A stretch of 64,000 nucleotides of DNA, taken from contig NZ_FOPZ01000009.1 of NCBI RefSeq assembly GCF_900113615.1, forward strand, positions 1-64,000, given 5' to 3'. Below are positions 17,748-25,843 of the stretch, piece by piece. The notes beneath the pieces were generated by a model. It saw nothing but the letters and a program-made list of their open reading frames with translations, made no database searches and was not told the origin of the DNA. The position numbers and the translations under genes were made by a program. The DNA comes from Halorubrum aquaticum (GTDB taxonomy: Archaea > Halobacteriota > Halobacteria > Halobacteriales > Haloferacaceae). Every line of letters begins with the position of its first letter. Positions within the stretch are counted from its first letter, which is position 1.

Positions 17748-19214
17748 TCACCCTCGACCGATCCATTCGGGGATCAGGCGGTCCGGAATGTTGTCGACGA
17801 CAGTTTTCCGGAACCGTGCGGAGACTCCTAGAAGCGAGAGGAAGTATGCTCCCGCGCCGAGAAAGACGAGAAACAGGACAATGACGAGATTTGAATTAAT
17901 GTCCAAGTACGCGCTCTCCGCCTGGAGCAACCCGTAGACCACGACGCCCATCGCACCCGCGGACACCCACTGACGGGCTATCTCGTCCGTCGGAACAGAA
18001 AACTCTAGCACCCGCGAGAGCGTCGCATACGCGACGACAAGGCTGACGCCGACCGATGCCGCCGTCGCACCGGCCGCACCGATGACCCCGTAGAAAGGGA
18101 TTAGACCGACGTTCAACACGACGTTCGCGACGATGAAGACGGCGTTGATACGAAACGCCAAGTCTGGACGGTCAACAGCGTTGAGCGTAGCCGTGAACTG
18201 TCGTTGATAGCCCTGTATCAGTGTGGCGAGAATCAGTACCGAGAGGACGGTTGCTCCTCGAGTGAATTCCTCACCGTACACAAGGAGGAGGCGTTCGCCG
18301 AGCAGGATTCCACCAACCAATCCGGGGATCAGGATCAGTCCGGCGTACGCCAGCGCCGTTTCGAATAAGTCACTTACCGAGTCCAGTCCCTTCTCGGCAG
18401 AGAGTGCGCTCATTTCCGGGAACAGCGTCTCGCTCAGTGATCCTCCGAAGAGGATCAAGAAGACCGCGATGTTCCACGCCGCCGTGTAGATCCCAACGAG
18501 CGACGAGGACACGAAGAATCCAAGAACCGCCACGTCGACCCAGTTGAACGCCCGTGAACGGAGGGATCCCAGCCACGAGAACTTCGCGTATTCGGCTATC
18601 TGCCGGTAGTGGGTCCGGGTGGGCAAGGCGATTCGTTCGAAACCTCGAAGGACGATCATCCCTCCGATGACCGCGACGAACAGATAGCCGACGGCGTAGC
18701 CGACGAACAACGCGCCGATCCCGTATCCCACGAGGATCGCGCCGATCTGGATGAGGCTTCGAGTACCGGTCCGGATCGGATTGAAGATCCCCGACACGTG
18801 TACCAGGCGTTGTCCGTTCAGGGTCGAACTCACAGTAGATTGTGCGAGTTTGACGAACAGGAACGCCACGATGACCCCGGATGCGGGGTAGCCGATATAG
18901 TCGTTCACCCATCGCTCGAGCGAAAAGACGAGGATCGCCATCGCAAGGAGCAACGCGAAGCCGAGCGTGACGCCAGCGATGGCGTACGCGGACTGGTCGC
19001 CTCCATCGTTCTCGCTGACACGTTTGGTGATCGACTCCGGAATACCCATGGTGACGACGATGCCAAGCCACGAAACCGTCGAGAGAACGAGGTAATAGGT
19101 CCCGAGAGTACTCGATCCGAGAAAACGAGCGATGAACACGGTCGCTGCGAAACCGAGTGCGGATGCGAGAAACCGGGACCCGAAGTGAACGACAGATGTC
19201 TGTCCCAGTCGCAT
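17748..19214 (-). CDS. Oligosaccharide flippase, Wzx/AglR type
   Basis: A 488-residue polytopic protein with about 12-14 hydrophobic segments. It begins MRLGQTSVVHFGSRFLASALGFAATVFIARFLG and continues TYYLVLSTVSWLGIVVTMGI, the typical start of polysaccharide-export flippases in the MOP superfamily. Several conserved glycine- and proline-containing loops follow (SETLFPEMSALSAEKG). Such proteins move lipid-linked sugars across the membrane. Its place beside aglG and aglB suggests it flips the dolichol-linked N-glycan or a precursor, as proposed for AglR in Haloferax. Confidence 0.88.
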   Translation of the reverse strand: MRLGQTSVVHFGSRFLASALGFAATVFIARFLGSSTLGTYYLVLSTVSWLGIVVTMGIPESITKRVSENDGGDQSAYAIAGVTLGFALLLAMAILVFSLERWVNDYIGYPASGVIVAFLFVKLAQSTVSSTLNGQRLVHVSGIFNPIRTGTRSLIQIGAILVGYGIGALFVGYAVGYLFVAVIGGMIVLRGFERIALPTRTHYRQIAEYAKFSWLGSLRSRAFNWVDVAVLGFFVSSSLVGIYTAAWNIAVFLILFGGSLSETLFPEMSALSAEKGLDSVSDLFETALAYAGLILIPGLVGGILLGERLLLVYGEEFTRGATVLSVLILATLIQGYQRQFTATLNAVDRPDLAFRINAVFIVANVVLNVGLIPFYGVIGAAGATAASVGVSLVVAYATLSRVLEFSVPTDEIARQWVSAGAMGVVVYGLLQAESAYLDINSNLVIVLFLVFLGAGAYFLSLLGVSARFRKTVVDNIPDRLIPEWIGRG

Positions 19215-19283
19215 ACGTTCACGCGCGTGAGTCAGACCAATAAGGCCGCCGCTTGAGAGATCTGCCGACTGCGGGACCGCTTT

Positions 19284-20702
19284 CTACGTCATGTAGCCAA
19301 GTTCGTGGAGCCGCCGTTCGACCTCGTTCTCAAGGTCGCTTTCACCTTCATCGATGCGCACCGTCCCGAGACCGTCGACGACGTCCTCGACGTACGCGTT
19401 GTCTACACCCGAATCGAGAGGGACGCGATGCGACGATGGTTCATACCGGATCCCGTCGTCGCGCCGAATGGCATCGACGACGACCGTCTCGTCGTGTTCG
19501 TGACAGACCGCGTGCCACGGTCCGAAATACGGTTCCCGCTCATCGGCGGGAAGTGGTAGTTCGTCTCCGGGTTCCTGAACGCGGTAGGAGGTCGTTATCG
19601 CATCACCGTTCGGCGGAACGAAATTGGCATCCCTACCGGAACGGATCGAGTCGACGACGCTCGGAAATTGGGTAAGGGAAGCTGGAGATTTGACGGTTTC
19701 CCCTTGATCTTGGTCGGGTCGTTTGACGACAAGCGGAACATGAGCCAGCTCGTCGCCGATCCCCCAACTGTGGTCGATCAGCCGAACCGAATCGTTCAGC
19801 GCGCTGTACTCACCGAATCCCTCGCCGTGATCGCTGGTGATCACGACGAGCGTGTCGTCAAGGACGTCCGCATCCGTGAGTCCTTCGAGCAACGTTCCCA
19901 CATACGCGTCGACTTGTCGAATACAGTCGTCGTACAAGCTTTCGCTCGCGACCAGTTCCCAAAACGGGCGTTTCCCAAGGTATTGTGTCGTGAGCGGCCC
20001 GCCCATCGCCTCGCGGTGAAGTTCCTGAAGCGTGGGCCCTCCCCAGCGATCGAACTCGTCGAGCGGCAGGTACGGATAGTGTGCGTCCATGAGGTTGAGA
20101 CAGGCGGCCCACGGCCCGTTCCCTTCGCGTCGCCACTCCAAGAACGCGGAGACGTACTCGCCGCCGTATTCCTTCGTCGGATCGTACACCCCGCTCGTTG
20201 ATCCGAATTCCCGAGAGAATCCGTTGATGGCCGAGCGAAACGGCGCATCGCTCCGGAGGCACGCACGCAGGTATTCGAGATAACTCGGATCGCCGGGGAT
20301 TGCCTCCGGTCCGAGCGCGTCCGGAAAGACGAGTTCGTCGCGTCTCGGTCCCACTACGTGGTCGAAAAAGGACGCGAGGTTCGACGATTCGGCGACGATG
20401 GCGTTCGGTGTGAACAGTCCGGTTCGGTATCCCTCCTCGGACAGCGTCTCCCAGACCGTGTGTCCCGGCAATAGTTCGACTCCGTGAGAGGAGACTCGGT
20501 GTTCGGCGACGTGATACCCCGTAAAGAGACTCACGTGGCTCGAAATGCTGTGGATTCCGGGCGCCTTGGCGTTCGTATACGTCGTCGCTCCGTCCGCGAA
20601 GGCGTCCAGACGGGGCGTCGTCTCCCGAGGATACCCGAGGTGCCCGACGTTCCGTGCCCGGACGCTGTCGAGGATCACGAGGAGGACGTTTGGGTCGCCC
20701 AT
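19284..20702 (-). CDS. Sulfatase-like hydrolase/transferase (alkaline-phosphatase superfamily), paralogue 1
   Basis: The 472-residue protein starts with the superfamily opening MGDPNVLLVILDSVRARNVG (first metal Asp). It has the nucleophile region APGIHSISSHVSLFTG, a MDAHYPY loop and TLVVITSDHGEGFGE, which supplies the second metal-site Asp and His. The nucleophile position is Ser, not the Cys of classical formylglycine sulfatases. I chose the start at 20702 because it aligns with the start of the second paralogue downstream; the open frame extends further without support. No signal peptide or membrane segment is present, so it is probably cytosolic. It likely modifies surface glycans (sulfate or phospho-alcohol groups). 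Confidence 0.85.
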   Translation of the reverse strand: MGDPNVLLVILDSVRARNVGHLGYPRETTPRLDAFADGATTYTNAKAPGIHSISSHVSLFTGYHVAEHRVSSHGVELLPGHTVWETLSEEGYRTGLFTPNAIVAESSNLASFFDHVVGPRRDELVFPDALGPEAIPGDPSYLEYLRACLRSDAPFRSAINGFSREFGSTSGVYDPTKEYGGEYVSAFLEWRREGNGPWAACLNLMDAHYPYLPLDEFDRWGGPTLQELHREAMGGPLTTQYLGKRPFWELVASESLYDDCIRQVDAYVGTLLEGLTDADVLDDTLVVITSDHGEGFGEYSALNDSVRLIDHSWGIGDELAHVPLVVKRPDQDQGETVKSPASLTQFPSVVDSIRSGRDANFVPPNGDAITTSYRVQEPGDELPLPADEREPYFGPWHAVCHEHDETVVVDAIRRDDGIRYEPSSHRVPLDSGVDNAYVEDVVDGLGTVRIDEGESDLENEVERRLHELGYMT

Positions 20703-20947
20703 GGCGGGGAGTCTGGGTGTTCGCATATGTAAACTTCGGTCATCGGCTTCGGAATCGGCGGCTTCGAAATAGGTCGGATATCCGTTCCGATACAACACGA
20801 TGGGGCAAGTATCTGTTCATCTACCGAAAGATTCGTATCCGGGGTTCCCGGACTGGCTCCGGCGACCGATGACGGTGAGCTTCGGCGAGATTGCCTCTGC
20901 GGAGGACTGGATCGAGCAGTTCGGTCATCCGTAGCGTCCTCGACGAA

Positions 20948-22141
20948 TCACGAAGGTTCCTCGCCGAGGATCTCGGCGATCGTTCGATCGAGTTCATCCG
21001 TGTCGATCCGAACGTCGACGCCGATCTGTTTGCCATCGATGGGCACATACTCGTGATCGAGCGCCGCAGCGAGGCGGTCGAACGTTGCCATTCGTTTGTC
21101 ACCGAATAGTTCGACGAGGGTCAGATCATCTCCGAAGACGACGTTCGTCAGCCCCGCACCGTGGGGTCCGACGACGAGTTCGGCTCGCGAGAAGAGGTCG
21201 ACCTGTTCACGGACGCTCAGATGACTGGGAAGGCAGGTGTCGATGTCGTACCGATCGAGTACTCTCTGAAGCTCGTCCCGGTTCGCAACGCGTCTGACGG
21301 TCGCGTCGCCACGGCCGACGTAGATCCGTTCGGGTCCCGTATCCGTCGACATCGATCGTCGCATCCGATCCCTGAGCCACGCACACTCCGTCGGCGTGGG
21401 ATCGGGAAACGTCGGGACGACGAGCGTCTCGACGGCGGCGATGCCACCGTCCCATCGCCGGATGTCCCCGTCGTATCCGACGATCGAGAGCGATTCCTCG
21501 ACCCATCCGGGAGGATCGGCGGGGATTAGGAGCGTCGGATATTCTCCGGTTGCGTCGGCATAGGACTCGAGCAGGCGGACGCGAACCAGACACTCCATCG
21601 TCCAGTGGTAGTAGTTGGTCCACGGCGGGATCGCGAGCGTGGCGAGCTCGAAGCGCTGACCTGAGTTCACCCCGCCCGAGAGTGTCCCGATCGTCTGTCG
21701 GATCCCGTTTGTTCGCATCGACTGCGCGATGGTGACGCCCGTCCGTCTCGTCTCGAGCGGCGGAGTGGCGACGGTGTCGGCGACGACGGTCCCGTTGGCG
21801 GTGACCCCCGGCCCCGCGGGTCCCAGAAGAGTCGCGTTCGGGATCTCACAGACGAAACGATCGCCGGGATCGTATCGCTCGGGAGTCCGCTGTCTTCGGG
21901 ACCCTGCCGCCGCCTTGATCCGCATCGATCCGTCGTGAGGTTCGGTGACGATCGGATCGAATCGTGACGGGAGCGCCTCGCGCGATAGCACGTCGATTCG
22001 GTCGTGAAGGAGTCGACGATACGCAAGTCGATAGAACAACACGTCCTCGACTACGAGGTCCCCTCCCGAACGAACGAGTTCCCGCGGGCCATCCTGGCGA
22101 TACTTACGGACCGCACGCCCGGGGATGTCTCCGAGTTCCAT
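20948..22141 (-). CDS. Glycosyltransferase family 61 (DUF563) protein
   Basis: A 397-residue protein with the two hallmarks of the GT61/DUF563 family. NYYHWTMECLVRVRLLESY (about residues 175-193) is the conserved NxxHW/F block. AELVVGPHGAGLTNVVF (about 330-346) is the GPHGAGL motif. RIYVGRGDATVRRVANRDEL also matches the family (RxxxRRxxNE). Members transfer pentoses or hexoses in capsule and glycoprotein assembly. No membrane segment is evident. It lies between the two sulfatase-like genes on the same strand as the first. The sugar is unknown. Confidence 0.88.
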   Translation of the reverse strand: MELGDIPGRAVRKYRQDGPRELVRSGGDLVVEDVLFYRLAYRRLLHDRIDVLSREALPSRFDPIVTEPHDGSMRIKAAAGSRRQRTPERYDPGDRFVCEIPNATLLGPAGPGVTANGTVVADTVATPPLETRRTGVTIAQSMRTNGIRQTIGTLSGGVNSGQRFELATLAIPPWTNYYHWTMECLVRVRLLESYADATGEYPTLLIPADPPGWVEESLSIVGYDGDIRRWDGGIAAVETLVVPTFPDPTPTECAWLRDRMRRSMSTDTGPERIYVGRGDATVRRVANRDELQRVLDRYDIDTCLPSHLSVREQVDLFSRAELVVGPHGAGLTNVVFGDDLTLVELFGDKRMATFDRLAAALDHEYVPIDGKQIGVDVRIDTDELDRTIAEILGEEPS

Positions 22142-22291
22142 CCGTGGCTGACGGTTTCGGCTGGAAAATATAACAGTACCGGGTGAGCGGTCCCACGGTT
22201 GGGATCATATCAGAGTCTCGACCGGCGACGATCTTGGAATAGGCCTGTGAACCCGAACGGATATGCCGGGGGGAACCGTAGATGGAGGTAG

Positions 22292-23725
22292 ATGAGGCGT
22301 CCAAACGTCTTGCTCGTCGTGCTCGACAGCCTCCGTGCGAGAAACGTCGGACTCCACGGGCACCACCGAGAAACGATGCCTTTTCTATCCGAGTACGCCG
22401 ACGGCGCGACCACCTACCGGCAGGCCAGAGCGCCCGGGATACACAGCGTCGCGAGCCACGCCAGCCTGTGGACCGGGACGGCCGTCGCCGAACATGGCAT
22501 AACGCGCCACGCGGATCGGTTACGTGCGGGGACGACTATCTGGGAAGAACTGGCCGAGAACGGTTACCGGACTGGCGTCTTCACCGTCAATTCCGTCGTC
22601 GCTCACGCCTCGAACTTGGTTGAACCGTTCGACCATGTGGAGACGGACGAGTTCTCCGATAGTGTCGAGAAACCCTTCCCTGACGCCCATAGTCCGACAG
22701 ACATCGCCTCTCACGAGGGGATCGTGGGTAACCTAGTTCGGTCCCTCCGGGACGACACTCCGATCAAGTCCCTTCTCAACGCCGCAGATCATCTGTACCG
22801 GAAACAACGCGGACGCCTCGAGCCGACCCTCGACTCGGAGAAGTTGATCGAGCGATTCCTCGAATGGCAGGCCGAATCCGACGATCCGTGGGCGGCGTGT
22901 CTCAATCTCATGGACGCACACTTCCCCTACGAACCCGCTGAGGAGTACGACCAGTGGGGAGACGATGAACTCAGATCGCTTCATGATGGGTTCGATAAAC
23001 CGCCCGCCAACGAGTTCGTCCAGGGACGTCCGTGGTGGCAACTTGAGGCGTTCGAGAACCTGTATGACGGGACAATACTGGAACTAGACGCACACTTGGA
23101 ACGGATCGTGGCGGGACTCAAACGAGCAGATGCCCACGACGATACGCTCGTGGTGATCACGAGCGATCACGGCGAAGGATTCGGTGAAATCAGTCGGCTC
23201 ACGGGACGGACCCGGATGGTCGACCATAGTTGGGGGATCCACGAGGTGGTGACACACGTCCCGCTCGTGGTCAAATACCCTAGACAGACTGATCCGATCA
23301 CCGTTGACGAGCCGGCGACGCTTACTGCGTTTCCTGAGACTGTTCGGGCGGCGTTCGACGGAACGTGTTCACGGGATTCGTTTGCTCCCGAGGGACCGGT
23401 AGTTGCCTCCACGGAACGGCTCCTTGAAGATCACGCCGACGTGTTCGACGACAGCGACGAACCGGTATCGGCGTATCACGGTCCATGGCGGGCTGTGTAC
23501 GAAGGGTCGGACAACGGTGATGTCATCAAGTATGCAACCCACGGTGACGATGCGATCATGCTCCGTATCCGGAGCGCGCAGGACTATATCCCGATTAACC
23601 GAACCGATGTGGAGACGGTCGATCAGGTCTTCGATTCTCTTGAACCGATCAATATGGATGGGGGTTCGGGGACTGTGTCGGAAGCGACTGAAGATCGGCT
23701 CTCGGATCTAGGGTACCTACGGTGA
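22292..23725 (+). CDS. Sulfatase-like hydrolase/transferase, paralogue 2
   Basis: A clear paralogue of the product of 19284-20702: MRRPNVLLVVLDSLRARNVG, APGIHSVASHASLWTG, NLMDAHFPYEP, VVITSDHGEGFGE and MVDHSWGIHE align in the same order over 477 residues. It also lacks the Cys of formylglycine sulfatases; Ser occupies that site. The upstream DNA and the gene itself are less GC-rich than most of the window. The GTG start of the following glycosyltransferase overlaps its stop by four bases, so the two are translationally coupled. Function in surface-glycan modification is inferred from context. Confidence 0.87.
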   Translation: MRRPNVLLVVLDSLRARNVGLHGHHRETMPFLSEYADGATTYRQARAPGIHSVASHASLWTGTAVAEHGITRHADRLRAGTTIWEELAENGYRTGVFTVNSVVAHASNLVEPFDHVETDEFSDSVEKPFPDAHSPTDIASHEGIVGNLVRSLRDDTPIKSLLNAADHLYRKQRGRLEPTLDSEKLIERFLEWQAESDDPWAACLNLMDAHFPYEPAEEYDQWGDDELRSLHDGFDKPPANEFVQGRPWWQLEAFENLYDGTILELDAHLERIVAGLKRADAHDDTLVVITSDHGEGFGEISRLTGRTRMVDHSWGIHEVVTHVPLVVKYPRQTDPITVDEPATLTAFPETVRAAFDGTCSRDSFAPEGPVVASTERLLEDHADVFDDSDEPVSAYHGPWRAVYEGSDNGDVIKYATHGDDAIMLRIRSAQDYIPINRTDVETVDQVFDSLEPINMDGGSGTVSEATEDRLSDLGYLR

Positions 23726-24642
23726 CACAGACGAACAGATCGTCAGATTCGGAGACTCCTAAGGTTGCCGTTATCGTTCCCGTCTACGAGGATCCCGACG
23801 GGATCCGGACGACACTGGAGTCGCTTCTTGCTCAGTCATGTGAATGGCCACACCGGATCGTCGTCGTCGACAATGGATCGACTGACGATACTCCCAACAT
23901 CGTCCGCTCGTACGACGACAATCGGTTGACCCTGCTTTTTGAGACGGATATTCAATCTTCCTACGCTGCCCGAAACACCGGCGTTAATGCCACTGAAAGT
24001 GATATCCTGGCTTTCGTCGACGCCGACATGGCTGTCCCCGATGGCTGGCTCAGAGAAAGCCTGCGGGAGCTTGAAGCGGCGAACGCAGACTATATGGGAT
24101 GTAACGTCGATCTTACACTGCCGAATTCTCCAACGATTGCCGGGCGATATGACCACCATACGGGCTTCCCCGTGGAGGGATACCTTGAGCGTCAACAGTT
24201 TGTTCCCACCTGTTGTTTGTTCGTCCGTCGGGCGGTCTTCGCGGACGTTGGCCTCTTTGATCGGCGACTCATGTCGGGGGGTGACAAAGAGTTCGGAAAT
24301 CGAGTCCACGGGGCGGGCTATGACTCACATCTCGCGGACGACATCACGGTGTCTCATCCAACTCGGAGTTCGATCGGTGAACTCATCGCGAAGGATATTC
24401 GTGTCGGTCGCGGATTGTGTCAACTCCAGCGATACCACCCGGATCGGTATGGGACGCCGGGTATTCCACCACGCCCGACCGGGATCAAGCGACCGGATCA
24501 GGATCTCTCGAGGAGAGATCGTGTCGCATTCGGCGCACTCTCGAGGTTTCTCACTGGCGTCCGCGGCGCAGGCTACTACCGAGAGTTCGTCGCTGGCGAT
24601 TGCTCCGACGATCCCGGAACAATACCCGAACTCGACACCTGA
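23722..24642 (+). CDS. Glycosyltransferase family 2 protein
   Basis: A GT-A enzyme of 306 residues: VAVIVPVYEDPDGIRTTLES, IVVVDNGSTDDTPNIVRS and ESDILAFVDADMAVPDGWL with the DxD motif (VDAD). CCLFVRRAVFADVGLFD and SGGDKEFGNRVHGAGYD (the ED-like acceptor/catalytic region) follow. A cytosolic transferase with no clear membrane helix. The start is GTG overlapping the preceding sulfatase-like gene (GTGA). Its base composition is markedly lower in GC than neighbouring housekeeping genes, consistent with a recently exchanged glycosylation cassette. Donor and acceptor are unknown. Confidence 0.88.
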   Translation: MTQTNRSSDSETPKVAVIVPVYEDPDGIRTTLESLLAQSCEWPHRIVVVDNGSTDDTPNIVRSYDDNRLTLLFETDIQSSYAARNTGVNATESDILAFVDADMAVPDGWLRESLRELEAANADYMGCNVDLTLPNSPTIAGRYDHHTGFPVEGYLERQQFVPTCCLFVRRAVFADVGLFDRRLMSGGDKEFGNRVHGAGYDSHLADDITVSHPTRSSIGELIAKDIRVGRGLCQLQRYHPDRYGTPGIPPRPTGIKRPDQDLSRRDRVAFGALSRFLTGVRGAGYYREFVAGDCSDDPGTIPELDT

Positions 24643-24845
24643 AATCGGTTTGGCGACCGATGAGGTCATGTATTCGCCGCCCTTTCACCACGTCGACCCC
24701 TCGTACGTGACCCCTATTGCGTCAATCGATGATCCGTCAGCCGTCGATCACTATGGGATCCGCCACCACGTCGAACTTCTCATCTAACACCGCGAACTCG
24801 TCCCAGTGGACACGTTCCGTGACTCATCACCACGTCGATCCCCAC

Positions 24846-25691
24846 TCAACTGGCATCGACATCGTCGAGAAACGTCCGTGATCGATCGAGGAGTTCCGAA
24901 CGGATCGCCTCCAGCGTCCGGCCCCCTCCGTTCCGAGCGACCAACTGGTGGCGTTCCCGGAGGAACGTCTCGAACGCCCGTTCCGCGAGAGCGTCGACCG
25001 TAACGGGGTCGCCACGACCCTCGATCCGAGTTTTGATCCGTGCGAGCTGCTCCCGATCCATGTGAGCCGTGACCGCCTCCACGGGGTCGTCACTCCCTGT
25101 CTCTTGGTCCACTGATGCCGACCGCTCCGCTCCCCGGATCACGCCTCGTCCGCCCGTCTTGTTCCGGACGACGACGCCGGCCGCGGGGCCGTCGTACCAC
25201 GCGGACGACGGGACGGCGTACGACTCGGGATCGAAGTCACGGGCGTGACGCTCGCGCTCGAAGGCGTTCACGGGATCGAGTCCGAGCCGTTCGAATATCG
25301 CCTCCGCGGCGTCCGGCGGTCGGAACGACCCCGCGTTTTCGGACCACACGTCGTGGCCGAGAAACGACGGGAGCCGGTCCCAGTCGTACTCGATCGTTCG
25401 CTGATTGGTAGCCACGCCGAAGAAGACGACGTCGGTCACGTCGTCGACCGCGCTCCGGAACGCCGCCCGGTCGAACCGCTCCCTGACGTGTCGGACCGCG
25501 TGAGCGTACCCGATCGGGAGGCTCTCCGGGTCGTCGTAGACCGTCTCGCGGTCGCCGAACCGGAGAAGTCCGGACTCCTCCATCCGGAATCGGAGATGCC
25601 AGCCGTCGATCCGCTCGAGGAGCCAGAGGTGTCCCGAGAGGAGGTTCCGGGGCGCGTCGGAAACGGTCGGAAGCGACGGATAGCGTTTCAT
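24846..25691 (-). CDS. RNA-ligase-fold protein lacking the nucleotidyl lysine
   Basis: The 281-residue protein follows the course of the nucleotidyltransferase domain of RNA ligases: an entry segment (MKRYPSLPTVSDAP), motif-I region LLERIDGWHLRF (residues 24-35), and DVVFFGVATNQRTIEYDW then LPSFLGHDVW (motif III/IIIa-like). DAAEAIFERLGLDPVNAF and a motif-IV-like GPAAGVVVRNKTG follow. The catalytic lysine of K-x-D-G is arginine (R27). The Glu expected at the start of motif IV is Ala (A171), and motif V has no K-x-K. It may bind RNA or nucleotide without ligating. I chose ATG 25691; the open frame extends upstream without coding character. Fold assignment is by motif order only. Confidence 0.62.
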   Translation of the reverse strand: MKRYPSLPTVSDAPRNLLSGHLWLLERIDGWHLRFRMEESGLLRFGDRETVYDDPESLPIGYAHAVRHVRERFDRAAFRSAVDDVTDVVFFGVATNQRTIEYDWDRLPSFLGHDVWSENAGSFRPPDAAEAIFERLGLDPVNAFERERHARDFDPESYAVPSSAWYDGPAAGVVVRNKTGGRGVIRGAERSASVDQETGSDDPVEAVTAHMDREQLARIKTRIEGRGDPVTVDALAERAFETFLRERHQLVARNGGGRTLEAIRSELLDRSRTFLDDVDAS

Positions 25692-25843
25692 GAGATGTCG
25701 AGGGGAAGGAGGTAGGGAGCGACCGGTGACGATCCCGATCGCGTCGGTGACGACTCCGGGTCGGCGTCGGATGACTCTTGTGGCGGCCGGCGGATTCGAC
25801 CGCGGAGGAAACACTCATGGCATCCGTCTGACTACTAGTCGGC

